A stretch of DNA of 64,000 nucleotides from Metaruminococcus_A sp050943475 (GCA_050943475.1 JBMNPF010000010.1:43508-107507); one strand, 5' to 3'; shown: positions 8,554 to 17,857, numbered from the stretch's first letter. Numbers and translations are program-made. The notes: generated from the letters alone by a model not told the origin.

Positions 8554-9108
8554 TTACTCAATTATAATTAGGTTATTATTCTCGATAATCAGCGCTTGTT
8601 CATTTCCAAGCATAATACAGTCTTTATTTTCATCGACAATTCCTGCTTTTTCACAGGAAAAGTTACTGCAATGAACATTCAACCGCTGTTTAATTATGCT
8701 TAAGCTATCGGGCATATTGTTTGCTAAAATCAAACTGCCTGCACTGACGCCAACAACGATACCGTTGCGGTTTATAAAATCAAACAATTGATGATTAAAG
8801 CCGATTTCATTAACGCGGCTTAATAAATATTGCGCATTGCCGCCGCAAAGATAAATAACATCATACAATGCAAGATCATTGTTATTTATTGGCTTATGCA
8901 GGTCATAAACAGTAATATTTTCTTTTTTTATTTTGCATTTCAGCAAATCATTCATGCACTTTGGCAATACCCCTATTGCGTCCGCATCAATAGCCGCTGT
9001 AGGAATAAACAATGCTTTAACATCAGCGATAGATTTGTCAATGTAATTTAAAAACTGTTTTTGTATGGCTTTTGTTTCGAAACCACAAGATGTAAGCATT
9101 ATCTTCAC
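8554..9108 (-). CDS. Peptidase E-like protein (MEROPS S51, glutamine-amidotransferase fold)
   Basis: 184 aa. VVGVSAGSLILA near residues 117-128 is the nucleophile elbow GxSAG with catalytic serine, and VIYLCGGNAQYLL is the conserved strand-turn before it. Peptidase E cleaves Asp-X dipeptides in the cytosol. AGGAGGT with 8 bases spacing points to a GTG start. The gene is clearly richer in A and T than its neighbours (many AAA, ATT, AAT codons), which suggests recent acquisition from a low-GC relative. Confidence 0.8.
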   Translation of the reverse strand: MKIMLTSCGFETKAIQKQFLNYIDKSIADVKALFIPTAAIDADAIGVLPKCMNDLLKCKIKKENITVYDLHKPINNNDLALYDVIYLCGGNAQYLLSRVNEIGFNHQLFDFINRNGIVVGVSAGSLILANNMPDSLSIIKQRLNVHCSNFSCEKAGIVDENKDCIMLGNEQALIIENNNLIIIE

Positions 9109-9302
9109 ATCTTCATACCTCCTGATTTGATGGCATTAAAATACAAATACAGCGTATCATATAATCAGAATAATTATAGCCATGTTAAAAAAGCAACGGT
9201 GCGACCCCTTTTTCGAGATTACACCGCAACTTATATCTGAATTACTTTCTTATGGGATCTACCCAATTTTCCGGGCGCTTTTTTTGTTTGAGAAAAGGGC
9301 GG

Positions 9303-10586
9303 TTAACACAAAATGTCAAACGGCAGGTAACGGTCAATGGAAGGCTTGCCAGCAAGTTCGTCCGCCATGTTGAGGGCAAGGATATTCCAGTTGACAAAAT
9401 CCCCGTTGACAATGGGTTCGCCGGTTTCTGGGTTGTAGTATTCGTGCAGGGTGCCGGTCTTGCGCAGGTCATCGCCCAACAGCTTCATGACATTGTTGCA
9501 GAGCATTTCCGCCTCGCTGCGGTAACCGTAGCTGAGCAGGCCGCGGAAAACGGCGTACTGCACAATAATCCAGATGCCGCCCAACCAGTTGGAGGGGTTG
9601 TTGGTGGGTTCCAGATTATACATTTTTTCGTCGTAGGAAAGGGAGCGGACGCCGGAGGGGCTCCAGAAGGTTTCCGGGTCAAGGATGTGCCGGACAAGCT
9701 CGGCCGCCTGCTCTTTGGAGGCAATACCAGCGAGCATGGGCAGAAAACTCGACCATGCGCGGGTTTTGATGAACAGCGTCTTCCAAAACACGCCGAGCCC
9801 TTTGTGGAACCAGTCATAGGCGCGGGTTTTAATGTCCACATCCACCGAATAGAAAAAGCGGTCGCGCTTATCCCAGCATTCCTGCTGGACGGCGTGTGCC
9901 AGAGTGAGCGCCTTTTGCTCATAAACCTCTGCACGGGCGTTTTCGCCGCAGCCGCACAGGATTTTTGCCATGGAGCGGAGCTCGCGCACCATGAAGCTGT
10001 TGAGATAGATGTTCGCCGTTGAAAACCGCGGGCGGCCGAAAGAGGCGGGGTCGTTATCCATGCCGATCATAACGTCGTCAGCCCAGACATAGAGTCCGCA
10101 GTTTTGGTTGAGGTAATACCTGTCGTAACAGGCAAAATAGGCCTCCAGCTGCGGGAGCTTATCCGCAATCCAGCCAAAGGAGCCTTTCATACCGCTGACC
10201 AGGCAAATCTGCTGACAAAGAAAGGGCTTGTGCATGTTGAGGACAGCGCCCTCCTTATGTTTGGCGATGAGGTAGGGTTCCCCCTCCAGCTTACCGTCCA
10301 CCATCATGGGGATGTAACCGTCCTCCAGCTGAAAATCCAGAAAATTGAGGACGTTTCCGGCCGCGTGCAGTTCCAGCCGCGCGCGGAAATCCTTGTCCGG
10401 CACGCTGTTTTCAGCGAGGTTCATCAGTGAAAAGACCGCCCAGAAAGAGTCCCAGTCCCAGAGGTTGCCGTCGTAGACCGAGCCGGGATCGATAAACGGG
10501 TGCCGGAAAGCACCGTACGGCTGTTTCATCACCTGTTCGAGATGCCCGAATAAATAGTCCTGTATGAGTTGGTAATCGGTTTTCAT
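9303..10586 (-). CDS. MGH1/GH63-like glycoside hydrolase
   Basis: 427 aa with no signal peptide. LWDWDSFWAVFSL near residues 42-54, VWADDVMIGMDNDP near 170 and NWLGGIWIIVQYAVF near 340 are the (alpha/alpha)6-barrel landmarks of the group that holds GH63 glucosidases, mannosylglycerate and glucosylglycerate hydrolases. The aspartate in GMDNDP is the expected general acid and the HEYYNPETGEP segment carries the expected base. The start is the ATG after AAAAGGAGCGGCGCT; a much longer open frame upstream is not coding. It lies downstream of the GH8 gene but behind that gene's terminator. Which alpha-linked sugar it releases is unknown. Confidence 0.75.
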   Translation of the reverse strand: MKTDYQLIQDYLFGHLEQVMKQPYGAFRHPFIDPGSVYDGNLWDWDSFWAVFSLMNLAENSVPDKDFRARLELHAAGNVLNFLDFQLEDGYIPMMVDGKLEGEPYLIAKHKEGAVLNMHKPFLCQQICLVSGMKGSFGWIADKLPQLEAYFACYDRYYLNQNCGLYVWADDVMIGMDNDPASFGRPRFSTANIYLNSFMVRELRSMAKILCGCGENARAEVYEQKALTLAHAVQQECWDKRDRFFYSVDVDIKTRAYDWFHKGLGVFWKTLFIKTRAWSSFLPMLAGIASKEQAAELVRHILDPETFWSPSGVRSLSYDEKMYNLEPTNNPSNWLGGIWIIVQYAVFRGLLSYGYRSEAEMLCNNVMKLLGDDLRKTGTLHEYYNPETGEPIVNGDFVNWNILALNMADELAGKPSIDRYLPFDILC

Positions 10587-10712
10587 AGCGCCGCTCCTTT
10601 TCCATATTCTGTTTCCCATTATAGGGGAGGGAAAAGGGACAGTCAAGAAAAATATGGATTGCCGCAGAACGGGGATGAGGGCGCAAAGACCAGATATGCG
10701 CGCTGTTTTCGG

Positions 10713-10745
10713 CGCAAAAAAACGGCATGAATTTTCATGCCGTTT
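10713..10745 (-). terminator. Terminator after the GH8 gene
   Basis: Read leftward, AACGGCATGAA and TTCATGCCGTT form an 11-bp stem with a two-base loop followed by T6. It lies about 75 bases past the GH8 stop and upstream of the MGH1-like gene. Confidence 0.88.
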
Positions 10746-10820
10746 TGAGGGGTCAGATGCTATGGCAGTTTGCCGGCTGTTTCCGGGCAAGCCGCGGCGG
10801 AGATATTTCACCCGTTCGCC

Positions 10821-11966
10821 TTACTTCACTGCGTCGTCGGTGAGATAGATGCGGTAGTTGCCGCTGAGCGCCAGCATGGCAAAAAGGTAGAGACAGTTGT
10901 CGTAATAACGGCGTTTGTCTTTGCGCAGCGGGGTGTTCCAGAACAGGTCGACGCATTCTTTGGCGTATTTGCCGCCGCTCGCGAGGGAAGCCTGTGCGTT
11001 GGTGGCAATAATGGCGACCGGATGCATAGCCGGACGTTCGATGACGGTACCGTCAATGGCATAGGTCTTGTAATCGCGGTCCGGAACATTTTCGCAGAAA
11101 AAGGTCTGGACTTTATCGGCATTCTGTTTCTGCCAGTCATCCGCGTCAAACCAGGAATTGTCCAGGCTCATGTTGGCAACGGTGCGGTAAGCGTCGCTGA
11201 AATAATAATCCTTGCCGAACATCAGGCGAGGGGTGCCGTCGTACTCGGTGTACTCAGCGCAAAGGCCGGTTTTGTCGTTGCAGGCCAGGTGCAGGAACTC
11301 CCGGCTGGCTTTGGCAGCCTCTTTCCAAAATTCGCGGTCTTCCGGGTTGCACATCATTGCAAACAGCTCATAAAAGTGCGGCAGGTGGTAGGAGGGGTCG
11401 GTATAATCCGCCTCCGGGATAAATTTAATCTGGTGGTTGCGCGGATCCCACATGGGGCAGCCCGGTTCCTGTTCGCCTTTGTGGACGCAGGTGTGCAGGA
11501 TTTCACGTGCCTGTTCGCTGTAATTGTAAGGGGCTTCGCCGTCGCCCCAGCGCGCTGAGGCAAACAGCAGCGCCATTGCAAAGTACTCTTCGCCGTCCGG
11601 CGCAGGACCGTCAAAATTACGGGTGCCGTCGAGCTTGTGCGACCAGGAGAAATAGCCCTTGTACTGCCCTTCGGTCTGGTACATGTAGGTCTTGGCCCAG
11701 TTCCAAATCTGGTCAAATTCCTTCTTTTTGTTCATCTGTACGCAGAACATCATGCCGTAGGACATGCCTTCGGAGCGCGCGTCGTCGTTGCCGGTGTCGG
11801 TGATATAAGCCTTGTCCTCCGCCGTCTCCCCAAAAATGCGGGTGTCAGAGTAAAACATCTCATTGAAGGTGTCCTCCAGCTTTTTCTGGATGGCGTCCTT
11901 GTCATAGCCCATTTCCGCAAGCACGTTGCGGTAGGTGCCGGTATAAAATGCGCCGTTGTGACTCAT
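10821..11966 (-). CDS. GH8 reducing-end xylose-releasing exo-oligoxylanase
   Basis: 381 aa. DDARSEGMSYGMMFCVQMNKKKEFD near residues 61-85 holds the general acid glutamate (E66) and matches the Bacillus Rex enzymes; DYYFSDAYRTVANMSLD supplies the expected base aspartate. Rex enzymes clip xylose from the reducing end of imported xylo-oligosaccharides (EC 3.2.1.156). No signal peptide is present, which fits an intracellular role. AAAGGAG precedes the ATG of MSHNGAF; a 30-residue upstream extension is rejected because the promoter lies in it. Its own promoter (12024-12052) and terminator make it monocistronic. Confidence 0.87.
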   Translation of the reverse strand: MSHNGAFYTGTYRNVLAEMGYDKDAIQKKLEDTFNEMFYSDTRIFGETAEDKAYITDTGNDDARSEGMSYGMMFCVQMNKKKEFDQIWNWAKTYMYQTEGQYKGYFSWSHKLDGTRNFDGPAPDGEEYFAMALLFASARWGDGEAPYNYSEQAREILHTCVHKGEQEPGCPMWDPRNHQIKFIPEADYTDPSYHLPHFYELFAMMCNPEDREFWKEAAKASREFLHLACNDKTGLCAEYTEYDGTPRLMFGKDYYFSDAYRTVANMSLDNSWFDADDWQKQNADKVQTFFCENVPDRDYKTYAIDGTVIERPAMHPVAIIATNAQASLASGGKYAKECVDLFWNTPLRKDKRRYYDNCLYLFAMLALSGNYRIYLTDDAVK

Positions 11967-12023
11967 GTTGGTTTCTCCTTTGCATTTGATTGTCGTTTTT
12001 GCAGGATGGTTTCTCTGGATACT

Positions 12024-12052
12024 AGTGTAGCAAAGTTTAGATGAGAACGCAA
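12024..12052 (-). promoter_or_regulatory. Promoter of the GH8 gene
   Basis: On the minus strand TTGCGT and TACACT are 17 bases apart, about 58 bases upstream of the start codon. No obvious operator palindrome is visible. Confidence 0.6.
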
Positions 12053-12137
12053 TCACCGCAACGCAATTTTTCTTAAACAGGGCAGCTGTTCCATGAAAAA
12101 GTCAATGCCTTATTTTGACACGGGAGCCGCCGGCGGA

Positions 12138-13031
12138 TCAGGCGTGGACGAGGGTTGGAAACAGCATTGGCTGCTGCCGGAACGGATTTTCCCGGCCCGT
12201 GAGCAGAAAGGTGGTGGAATCCTCGCGCTGTACCGGAGCGGCTGCCCATCCGGAAGAGTGAAGCGGCGTAAAGCCGAGGGTGAGAAGATCCCCGTTTTCG
12301 GCCGGAATCATGCGGGCAAGTTCATCCAGCGGCAGGGGATGAGCACAGAAGCAGTCGTGCAGGGTGACACGCCTTTCTTCCCGCTCGATGCAGAGAACTG
12401 CGTCCGGCTCCCCGCACACAAAAAATTCCAGCCCATACAGCGCCTGAAACAATGCCATGCCCCACAAATTGCGGATACTGACCCGCGCAAGCGGAGCCGC
12501 CGCTGCAATCTGTTTTTGCAGCAACGCGCGGTCGGCTGGGCAGGCCATATCCAGCTTTCGCATCAGCTGGCCAGGCTGCGCCGGGAGGATGCGGGAAAAC
12601 GCCTGCTCCTGCACCTGCTCAAAGCCGAACCGGGGGTAAAAATCCAGTACACTGTCGTTGGCAAAGAGAAAGACCTGGTCGTACCGGCCCTCCCAATCCC
12701 GCAGGACCGTTTCCATGAGGAAGCGGGAAAGTCCTAGACCGTGCCAGTCCGGATGGACCATAACGGTATACAGCCCGAGATACCGGCGCGGTTTGCCGTC
12801 GAGCAACAGTTCAAACGGGCAGACCGAGACATTGGCCACGGCGTTTTCTCCGTCAAACAGAGTATAAGGACGGAAACTTTCGGTCCAGCCGCCTTTTTGG
12901 TACCACTCTTCAAAGTGGATGCCGAAAACCATTTGGGCAAGCCGGTTGAAGGCGTTTCTTTTTTCTGCGTTGGATTCAAAAGAACAGGCGAGAGAAAGCA
13001 CCCGGCCGTTTTTTACAATGGTTTGCTCCAT
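12138..13031 (-). CDS. GNAT-family N-acetyltransferase
   Basis: 297 aa. The acetyl-CoA-binding core is visible as LGLYTVMVHPDWHGLGLSRFLMETVL (strand 4 and the pyrophosphate loop, with HGLGLS in place of the usual Q/RxxGxG/A) followed by LFANDSVLDFYPRFGFEQV. The C-terminal 130 residues form a second domain of unknown role, so this is not a minimal GNAT. ACAGGAG precedes the chosen ATG of MEQTIVK; upstream in-frame codons lack a ribosome binding site. The acceptor is unknown. Confidence 0.8.
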   Translation of the reverse strand: MEQTIVKNGRVLSLACSFESNAEKRNAFNRLAQMVFGIHFEEWYQKGGWTESFRPYTLFDGENAVANVSVCPFELLLDGKPRRYLGLYTVMVHPDWHGLGLSRFLMETVLRDWEGRYDQVFLFANDSVLDFYPRFGFEQVQEQAFSRILPAQPGQLMRKLDMACPADRALLQKQIAAAAPLARVSIRNLWGMALFQALYGLEFFVCGEPDAVLCIEREERRVTLHDCFCAHPLPLDELARMIPAENGDLLTLGFTPLHSSGWAAAPVQREDSTTFLLTGRENPFRQQPMLFPTLVHA

Positions 13032-13236
13032 AGGATTCTCCTGTATTGATTCAAGGAATGGTTGTTTGACTGCAAAAACCTTTTTCGATGTTTTATCCGG
13101 TTGAAAAACCGAAAGGATTGGTATTTGCCGTTGCCGGCTGTTCGATGACAAGTGGGTTCAAGAAATAGGATCCCTTTTTAGGCGGTAAAGCGGCCTAGCT
13201 TTTCTGGTGTGACAGGGCAGAAGCGCTTGCGCTGCA

Positions 13237-14196
13237 TCAGCGAAACTGCAAACCAAGCGCCGCCGCACCGATGATACCCGCGTCGTTTCCGAGTTTGGCG
13301 GTGACGATTTTGGTCTGCCGTTTGGAGAAACGGGAATACATTTCCCGGCGGACAATCTCGGTGAGAGGGGCGATGAGGGTATCTCCCTCTTTGCTGATAC
13401 CGCCCCCGATACAGAGGATTTCCGGCGCAAAGGTGTTGATGATGTCGGTTACCCCACAGGCAAGCGCCTGAATGTATTCCTGTACAACCTCTGTAGCGGC
13501 GGTGTCGCCTGCACGCATTCCGTCAAAGGCGGTGCGCCCGTCTGCTTTGGCGCTGTCGCCGCCGCAGAGGGCCCACATCCCGCTTTCGGGGTGGGCTTCC
13601 ATGGCTTCCCGGGTGCTGAGAATCAAGCCCGTGGCGGAGGCATAGGTCTCAAAACAGCCTCTTCGTCCGCAGGCACAGGGGCGGCCGTTCATCTGGATGA
13701 CGGTGTGCCCAATTTCGGCGCCCGCAAAATTAAACCCGGAATAGATTTTTTGGTCAATGATGATCCCGCCGCCAATGCCGGTTCCCAACGTGATGACGAC
13801 CGCGTCGTTCACGCCTTTGGCGCCACCCGCCACAAATTCGCCGTAGGCGGCGCAGTTGGCGTCGTTGTCCAGATAAACGGGCTTTTGCAGGGCGTTTGTG
13901 AGAAATTCACGCAAATCCTGCCCGTAAAAGTCGAGGTTGCAGGAATAATCGACGCAGCCGGTCTCCCGGTTGACAATACCCGGCGACCCGATTCCCACCC
14001 AGTCAATTTGGTCAAGGCCGACGCCCGCCGCGTCTGCGGCTTCCCGCACGGCGTTTGCGGCGTCCTGCAAAATAGCTTCGCCGGGGCGGGGAAGCGCCGT
14101 CTTGCGTTTGGCGCGTGAAACAATGCGAAAAGTCTCGTCCACAATGCCGACTGCAATGTTGGTGCCGCCAAGGTCAATGCCCGCTGTATAGCTCAT
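13237..14196 (-). CDS. ROK-family sugar kinase, probably glucokinase
   Basis: 319 aa. AGIDLGGTNIAVGIVD at the N-terminus is the ATP phosphate loop, YLDNDANCAAYGEF holds the catalytic aspartate, LGTGIGGGIIID is the second phosphate loop and GHTVIQMNGRPCACGRRGCFETYAS is the ROK zinc signature (one histidine and three cysteines). ROK kinases phosphorylate glucose, fructose or amino sugars; the closest pattern is glucokinase. There is no N-terminal HTH, so it is an enzyme and not a NagC-type repressor. The ATG follows GGGAGAAGG. It may phosphorylate glucose freed by the neighbouring glycosidases. Confidence 0.85.
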   Translation of the reverse strand: MSYTAGIDLGGTNIAVGIVDETFRIVSRAKRKTALPRPGEAILQDAANAVREAADAAGVGLDQIDWVGIGSPGIVNRETGCVDYSCNLDFYGQDLREFLTNALQKPVYLDNDANCAAYGEFVAGGAKGVNDAVVITLGTGIGGGIIIDQKIYSGFNFAGAEIGHTVIQMNGRPCACGRRGCFETYASATGLILSTREAMEAHPESGMWALCGGDSAKADGRTAFDGMRAGDTAATEVVQEYIQALACGVTDIINTFAPEILCIGGGISKEGDTLIAPLTEIVRREMYSRFSKRQTKIVTAKLGNDAGIIGAAALGLQFR

Positions 14197-14320
14197 GTTC
14201 ATCCTTCTCCCGTAATTTTTGGTTGGCTTCATTGTAGCACCCGCGGGAAGGCGCTGTCAATTCGGGCGGCAAAACCGCATAAACCCGCGGATTGGGGCGT
14301 AAACTTAAGGTGTTGATTCC

Positions 14321-14349
14321 TTGACATTATCTGGCCCCGGCCATATAAT
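14321..14349 (+). promoter_or_regulatory. Consensus promoter of asnB with palindrome in the spacer
   Basis: TTGACA and TATAAT are both perfect and 17 bases apart. The spacer ends with TGGCCCCGGCCA (14332-14343), a perfect inverted repeat touching the -10 box, which may be an operator. Confidence 0.88.
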
Positions 14350-14428
14350 AATGTAGTGTGATTTTACAAAAAAACCGGTGCGTTTTCGTGGAAGATAACG
14401 AATCCCCGGCTTGGAGGTTTTACAATCT

Positions 14429-16258
14429 ATGTGCGGTTATGTGGGATTTACAAACCGGATTGACAATGCGGACGCCGTGCTCGGTGAAATGATGGACGCC
14501 ATTCGCCACCGCGGCCCGGATTCCGACGGGCGGTATGTTGACAGCGACATTGCGCTGGGGTTCCGGCGGCTGAGCATTATTGACCTGGAACAGGGCGACC
14601 AGCCGATTTTCAACGAGGACAACAGCAAGGTTCTGTTGTTTAACGGTGAGATTTACAACTATAAACAGCTCCGCGAAAAACTCATCCAGGCGGGGCATAC
14701 TTTCACCACCCATTCCGACTCCGAGGTGCTGCTCCACGGCTATGAGGAGTACGGCGAAAAACTCGTCAATATGCTGCGCGGTATGTTCTCCTTTGTCATC
14801 TGGGACAAGGAGAAAAAAGAGCTGTTCGGCGCGCGGGATTATTTTGGCGTCAAACCGCTTTATTATGCCGAGATGAACGGGACGCTGCTGTTTGGTTCTG
14901 AAATCAAGGCTTTTCTGCCGCATCCGCAGTTTCAAAAAGAGCTTAATCTTGACACGCTGGAAAATTACCTCACCTTCCAGTATTCCCCGCTGACCGACAC
15001 TTTCTTCAAAAACGTCTATAAACTCATGCCTGCCCATTATTTCCGGTACCGGGACGGCAAAATGGAGATCACCTGCTACTGGGAGCCGGACTTTGAGAAC
15101 GATGAGAACAAATCGCTGGAGGATTGGGTCGAAGAAATCCGCTCCACCTTTGAGGATTCGGTGGAAGCGCATAAAATCAGCGACGTTGAGGTTGGATCCT
15201 TTCTTTCAAGCGGCATTGATTCAAGCTACGTCACCGCCTGTGCCAAGGTGGATAAATCCTTTACCGTTGGCTTTGCAGGGGACAAATACGACGAAATCGG
15301 CTATGCCAAAAAGTGTTCCGAATACATCAAAATCAAGAACAAAAGCAAGGCCATTACCGAGCAGGAGTATTGGGACATTATTCCCACCGTGCTCTACCAT
15401 CTGGACGAACCGCTCGGCGACCCCGCCTCGATTGCGCTCTACTTTGTCTCCAAAGAAGCGGCGGAGGACGTCAAGGTGGTTCTCTCTGGCGAGGGCGCGG
15501 ATGAGGTGTTTGGCGGCTACAACGTGTACAGTGAAACGCTCCGCAGCGCCCGTTACCGCCGGGTGCCCAAATGTGTCCGCGGGCTCATTGGCAGGGCGGT
15601 TGACCACATGCCGCCTTTTAAGGCGAAAAATTTCCTTTACCGCCACCGCGGCGATTTGCAGGATTGGTTCAACGGTAACCCGAACGCCGGGTTCAGCGAG
15701 CGGGAGCGCAAGCAGATTTTAAAGGTCAAAACCAACGCACCCTCCCCGAAAGAGCTGGTTGCGCCGTTCTATGAGAAGGTCAAGGATAAGGATCCGGTGA
15801 CCCAGATGCAGTATGTTGACCTGCACATGTGGCTTTCGGGAGACATCCTGCTCAAGGGCGACAAAATGAGCATGGCAAACTCGCTGGAAGTGCGGGTGCC
15901 GTTCCTCGATATTGAGGTGATGAAGCTCGCCCAGCGGATTCCCAGCCGTTACCGTGTCACCGATGAAAACACCAAGGTGGCGCTGCGCAGGGCTTCGGCC
16001 AGCAAGTTGCCGTCGGAAACAGCGGCAAAGCGCAAGCTCGGGTTCCCGGTTCCGGTGCGCCAATGGCTCCGTGAAGAGAAATATTACAACATGGTCAAAG
16101 ACGCTTTCCACAGCGAAATTGCCCAGAAACTGTTCAATGTGGATGTTATTATGGGCTTGCTGGATGATTACCGGGCGGGCAAACGCCAGGATTATCTCAA
16201 AATCTGGTCGATTTTCACCTTTGTGCTCTGGTATGAGGAGTTTTTTGTCAAGCGGTAG
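14429..16258 (+). CDS. asnB: Asparagine synthetase, glutamine-hydrolysing
   Basis: 609 aa. The start is fixed by GGAGG at 14413 and by chemistry: after Met removal Cys2 (MCGYVGFTN) is the N-terminal glutaminase nucleophile. The N-terminal domain shows RHRGPDSDG, LLFNGEIYNY and the DSEVLLHGYE segment; the synthetase domain begins with the ATP pyrophosphate loop SSGIDSSYV (residues about 263-271) and contains LSGEGADEVFGGY. It makes asparagine from aspartate, glutamine and ATP in the cytosol. It is transcribed alone from a consensus promoter and ends at the hairpin at 16369. The short leader of about 75 bases leaves no room for a T-box. Confidence 0.95.
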   Translation: MCGYVGFTNRIDNADAVLGEMMDAIRHRGPDSDGRYVDSDIALGFRRLSIIDLEQGDQPIFNEDNSKVLLFNGEIYNYKQLREKLIQAGHTFTTHSDSEVLLHGYEEYGEKLVNMLRGMFSFVIWDKEKKELFGARDYFGVKPLYYAEMNGTLLFGSEIKAFLPHPQFQKELNLDTLENYLTFQYSPLTDTFFKNVYKLMPAHYFRYRDGKMEITCYWEPDFENDENKSLEDWVEEIRSTFEDSVEAHKISDVEVGSFLSSGIDSSYVTACAKVDKSFTVGFAGDKYDEIGYAKKCSEYIKIKNKSKAITEQEYWDIIPTVLYHLDEPLGDPASIALYFVSKEAAEDVKVVLSGEGADEVFGGYNVYSETLRSARYRRVPKCVRGLIGRAVDHMPPFKAKNFLYRHRGDLQDWFNGNPNAGFSERERKQILKVKTNAPSPKELVAPFYEKVKDKDPVTQMQYVDLHMWLSGDILLKGDKMSMANSLEVRVPFLDIEVMKLAQRIPSRYRVTDENTKVALRRASASKLPSETAAKRKLGFPVPVRQWLREEKYYNMVKDAFHSEIAQKLFNVDVIMGLLDDYRAGKRQDYLKIWSIFTFVLWYEEFFVKR

Positions 16259-16368
16259 GCTCGGTAAGCTGCACAAAGCGTATTGTGACGTTTATGCTGA
16301 GCTATGTGCAAAAAATGAAATGTGTTTAAAATGCCGGTTGTGTTCAACCAGCTGTATCGTCGGTTTTC

Positions 16369-16403
16369 GAGGAACCACCCTGTTTGCAGGGTGGTTCCTT
16401 TGC
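16369..16403 (+). terminator. Terminator-like hairpin after asnB
   Basis: AGGAACCACCCTG pairs with CAGGGTGGTTCCT, a 13-bp stem with a four-base loop, followed by a short and interrupted T stretch. Confidence 0.75.
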
Positions 16404-17002
16404 TTGCGGTGTTTGATGCGGCGCCAAAGGAGGCTTCCGGCTTTGGCAAACACCCGGTAGCCGAATGGAGGGCACTTTTGGGATTGGAATAGGATTTATA
16501 GGGCGGCTGGAAGTGGGCGGAAACGCCATTGGTGCAGCTTTAAAGAACGGTAAGCCAGCGCCACCAAATTTTTGTTCCAATGCAAATACAGCCCCAACTG
16601 CGCCGCAGATTCATATGAGAGGTACGTCTTAATCCATTCGGTTTTTGAAATAAGGGTGTATAGAGCTGGGTGAGCTGCACCTGAATTAGAATGGTATTGT
16701 TTTTACGAAAGAAACCGGGAGGAAAAAGGTGCTGGTTTTTGTGAGCAGATTTGGTTGAAAAGAAAAATGTGCTAAAATCATTCAAAAAACAGCTGTGGTT
16801 TAATACAAACTATGGTATAATAATCTCACACCGTACAGCAAAGCAGAGCTTCGGGCGGCTGAGAGAACATTGTATCACTTGCGAAAAACGGGAACCGTTT
16901 TTCGTTTCAGGTGCAGGCTTACGGCCTGTATGTGATATAATAAAAAGAATTGTATGGCAAGCAAAGCTGTATAAAACCATACGACAAAAAGGAGCGGCAG
17001 AT
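16404..17002 (+). other. Non-coding 600 bases before the aldo/keto reductase pair
   Basis: No convincing gene lies here. TATAAT boxes occur at 16816-16821 and 16936-16941 but neither has a good -35. Between them two hairpins follow each other: CGAAAAACGG/CCGTTTTTCG (16882-16904) and CAGGC/GCCTG (16914-16928). They could form a leader structure for the reductase transcript; no known riboswitch core was recognised. Confidence 0.4.
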
Positions 17003-17857
17003 ATGTTTCAAAGTTTACAGGATTGCTACACACTCAACAACGGCGTAAAAATTCCCTGCATTGGCTACGGTACCTTTAAAACGCCAAACGGCGAAACTGT
17101 CGTGGATTCGGTGATCGACGCGGTCAAGGCGGGCTATCGCCATATTGACACGGCACACCGCTATGACAATGAGGAAGGCGTGGGGGAAGGTATCCGCAAA
17201 TGCGGAGTGCCGCGTGAAGAACTGTTTATCACCACCAAGCTCGGCAACCACCATCACGGGTACCGGGAGACACTGGAGGCTTTCGACCTCTCGCTCAAAA
17301 AGCTGGGGCTCGACTATATTGACCTCTACCTCATCCATTGGCCGGCACCGCTTATCTGCCGCGAAAATTACAAGGAGAAAAACGCCGAGACCTGGCGCGC
17401 CTTTGAGGAGCTTTACCGGGCTGGCAAGGTGCGTGCCATTGGGCTGAGCAACTTCTGGCAGACCCACATTGACGCCCTGCTGGAGACGGCGGAAATTAAG
17501 CCGATGGTCAACCAGCTTGAGGTGCACCCGCAGTTCCCGCACCAGGATTTGCTGGACTACTGCGCGGCTCACCAGATTCAGGTGGAGTCCTGGGGCCCGC
17601 TGATTCAGGGCAAGGCGTTCCAATACCCGGTGCTGCAAGAGGTTGCGGAAAAGCACGGCAAAACCGTTGCGCAGGTCTGTGTGCGCTGGGCGCTGGACAA
17701 GGGCGTTTTGCCGCTGCCAAAATCCAACCACTACGATCGCATGGTGCAAAACGCGGATGTATTTGACTTCACCCTTGACGACGAGGATTTCCGGAACATC
17801 AGTGCGCTGGAGGCTTACGGGCGGATTGGCAAGCACCCGGACACCGCGCCGTTTTAA
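17003..17857 (+). CDS. Aldo/keto reductase, first of a tandem pair
   Basis: 284 aa, NADPH-dependent TIM-barrel oxidoreductase. The catalytic tetrad is visible as D49 and Y54 (YRHIDTAHRYDNE), K79 (FITTKL) and H112 (YLIHWP). The C-terminal half holds the cofactor motif LPKSNHYDRMVQNADVFDF. The typical substrate is a sugar or aliphatic aldehyde. AAAGGAG with 8 bases spacing supports the ATG; the open frame extends 252 bases further upstream without a ribosome binding site. The next gene is a clear paralogue 59 bases downstream. Confidence 0.9.
   Translation: MFQSLQDCYTLNNGVKIPCIGYGTFKTPNGETVVDSVIDAVKAGYRHIDTAHRYDNEEGVGEGIRKCGVPREELFITTKLGNHHHGYRETLEAFDLSLKKLGLDYIDLYLIHWPAPLICRENYKEKNAETWRAFEELYRAGKVRAIGLSNFWQTHIDALLETAEIKPMVNQLEVHPQFPHQDLLDYCAAHQIQVESWGPLIQGKAFQYPVLQEVAEKHGKTVAQVCVRWALDKGVLPLPKSNHYDRMVQNADVFDFTLDDEDFRNISALEAYGRIGKHPDTAPF

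Noticed and set aside
14350..14428. T-box riboswitch before asnB
   Set aside because: The leader is only about 75 bases and has no GGTGGNACC-like element or terminator hairpin.
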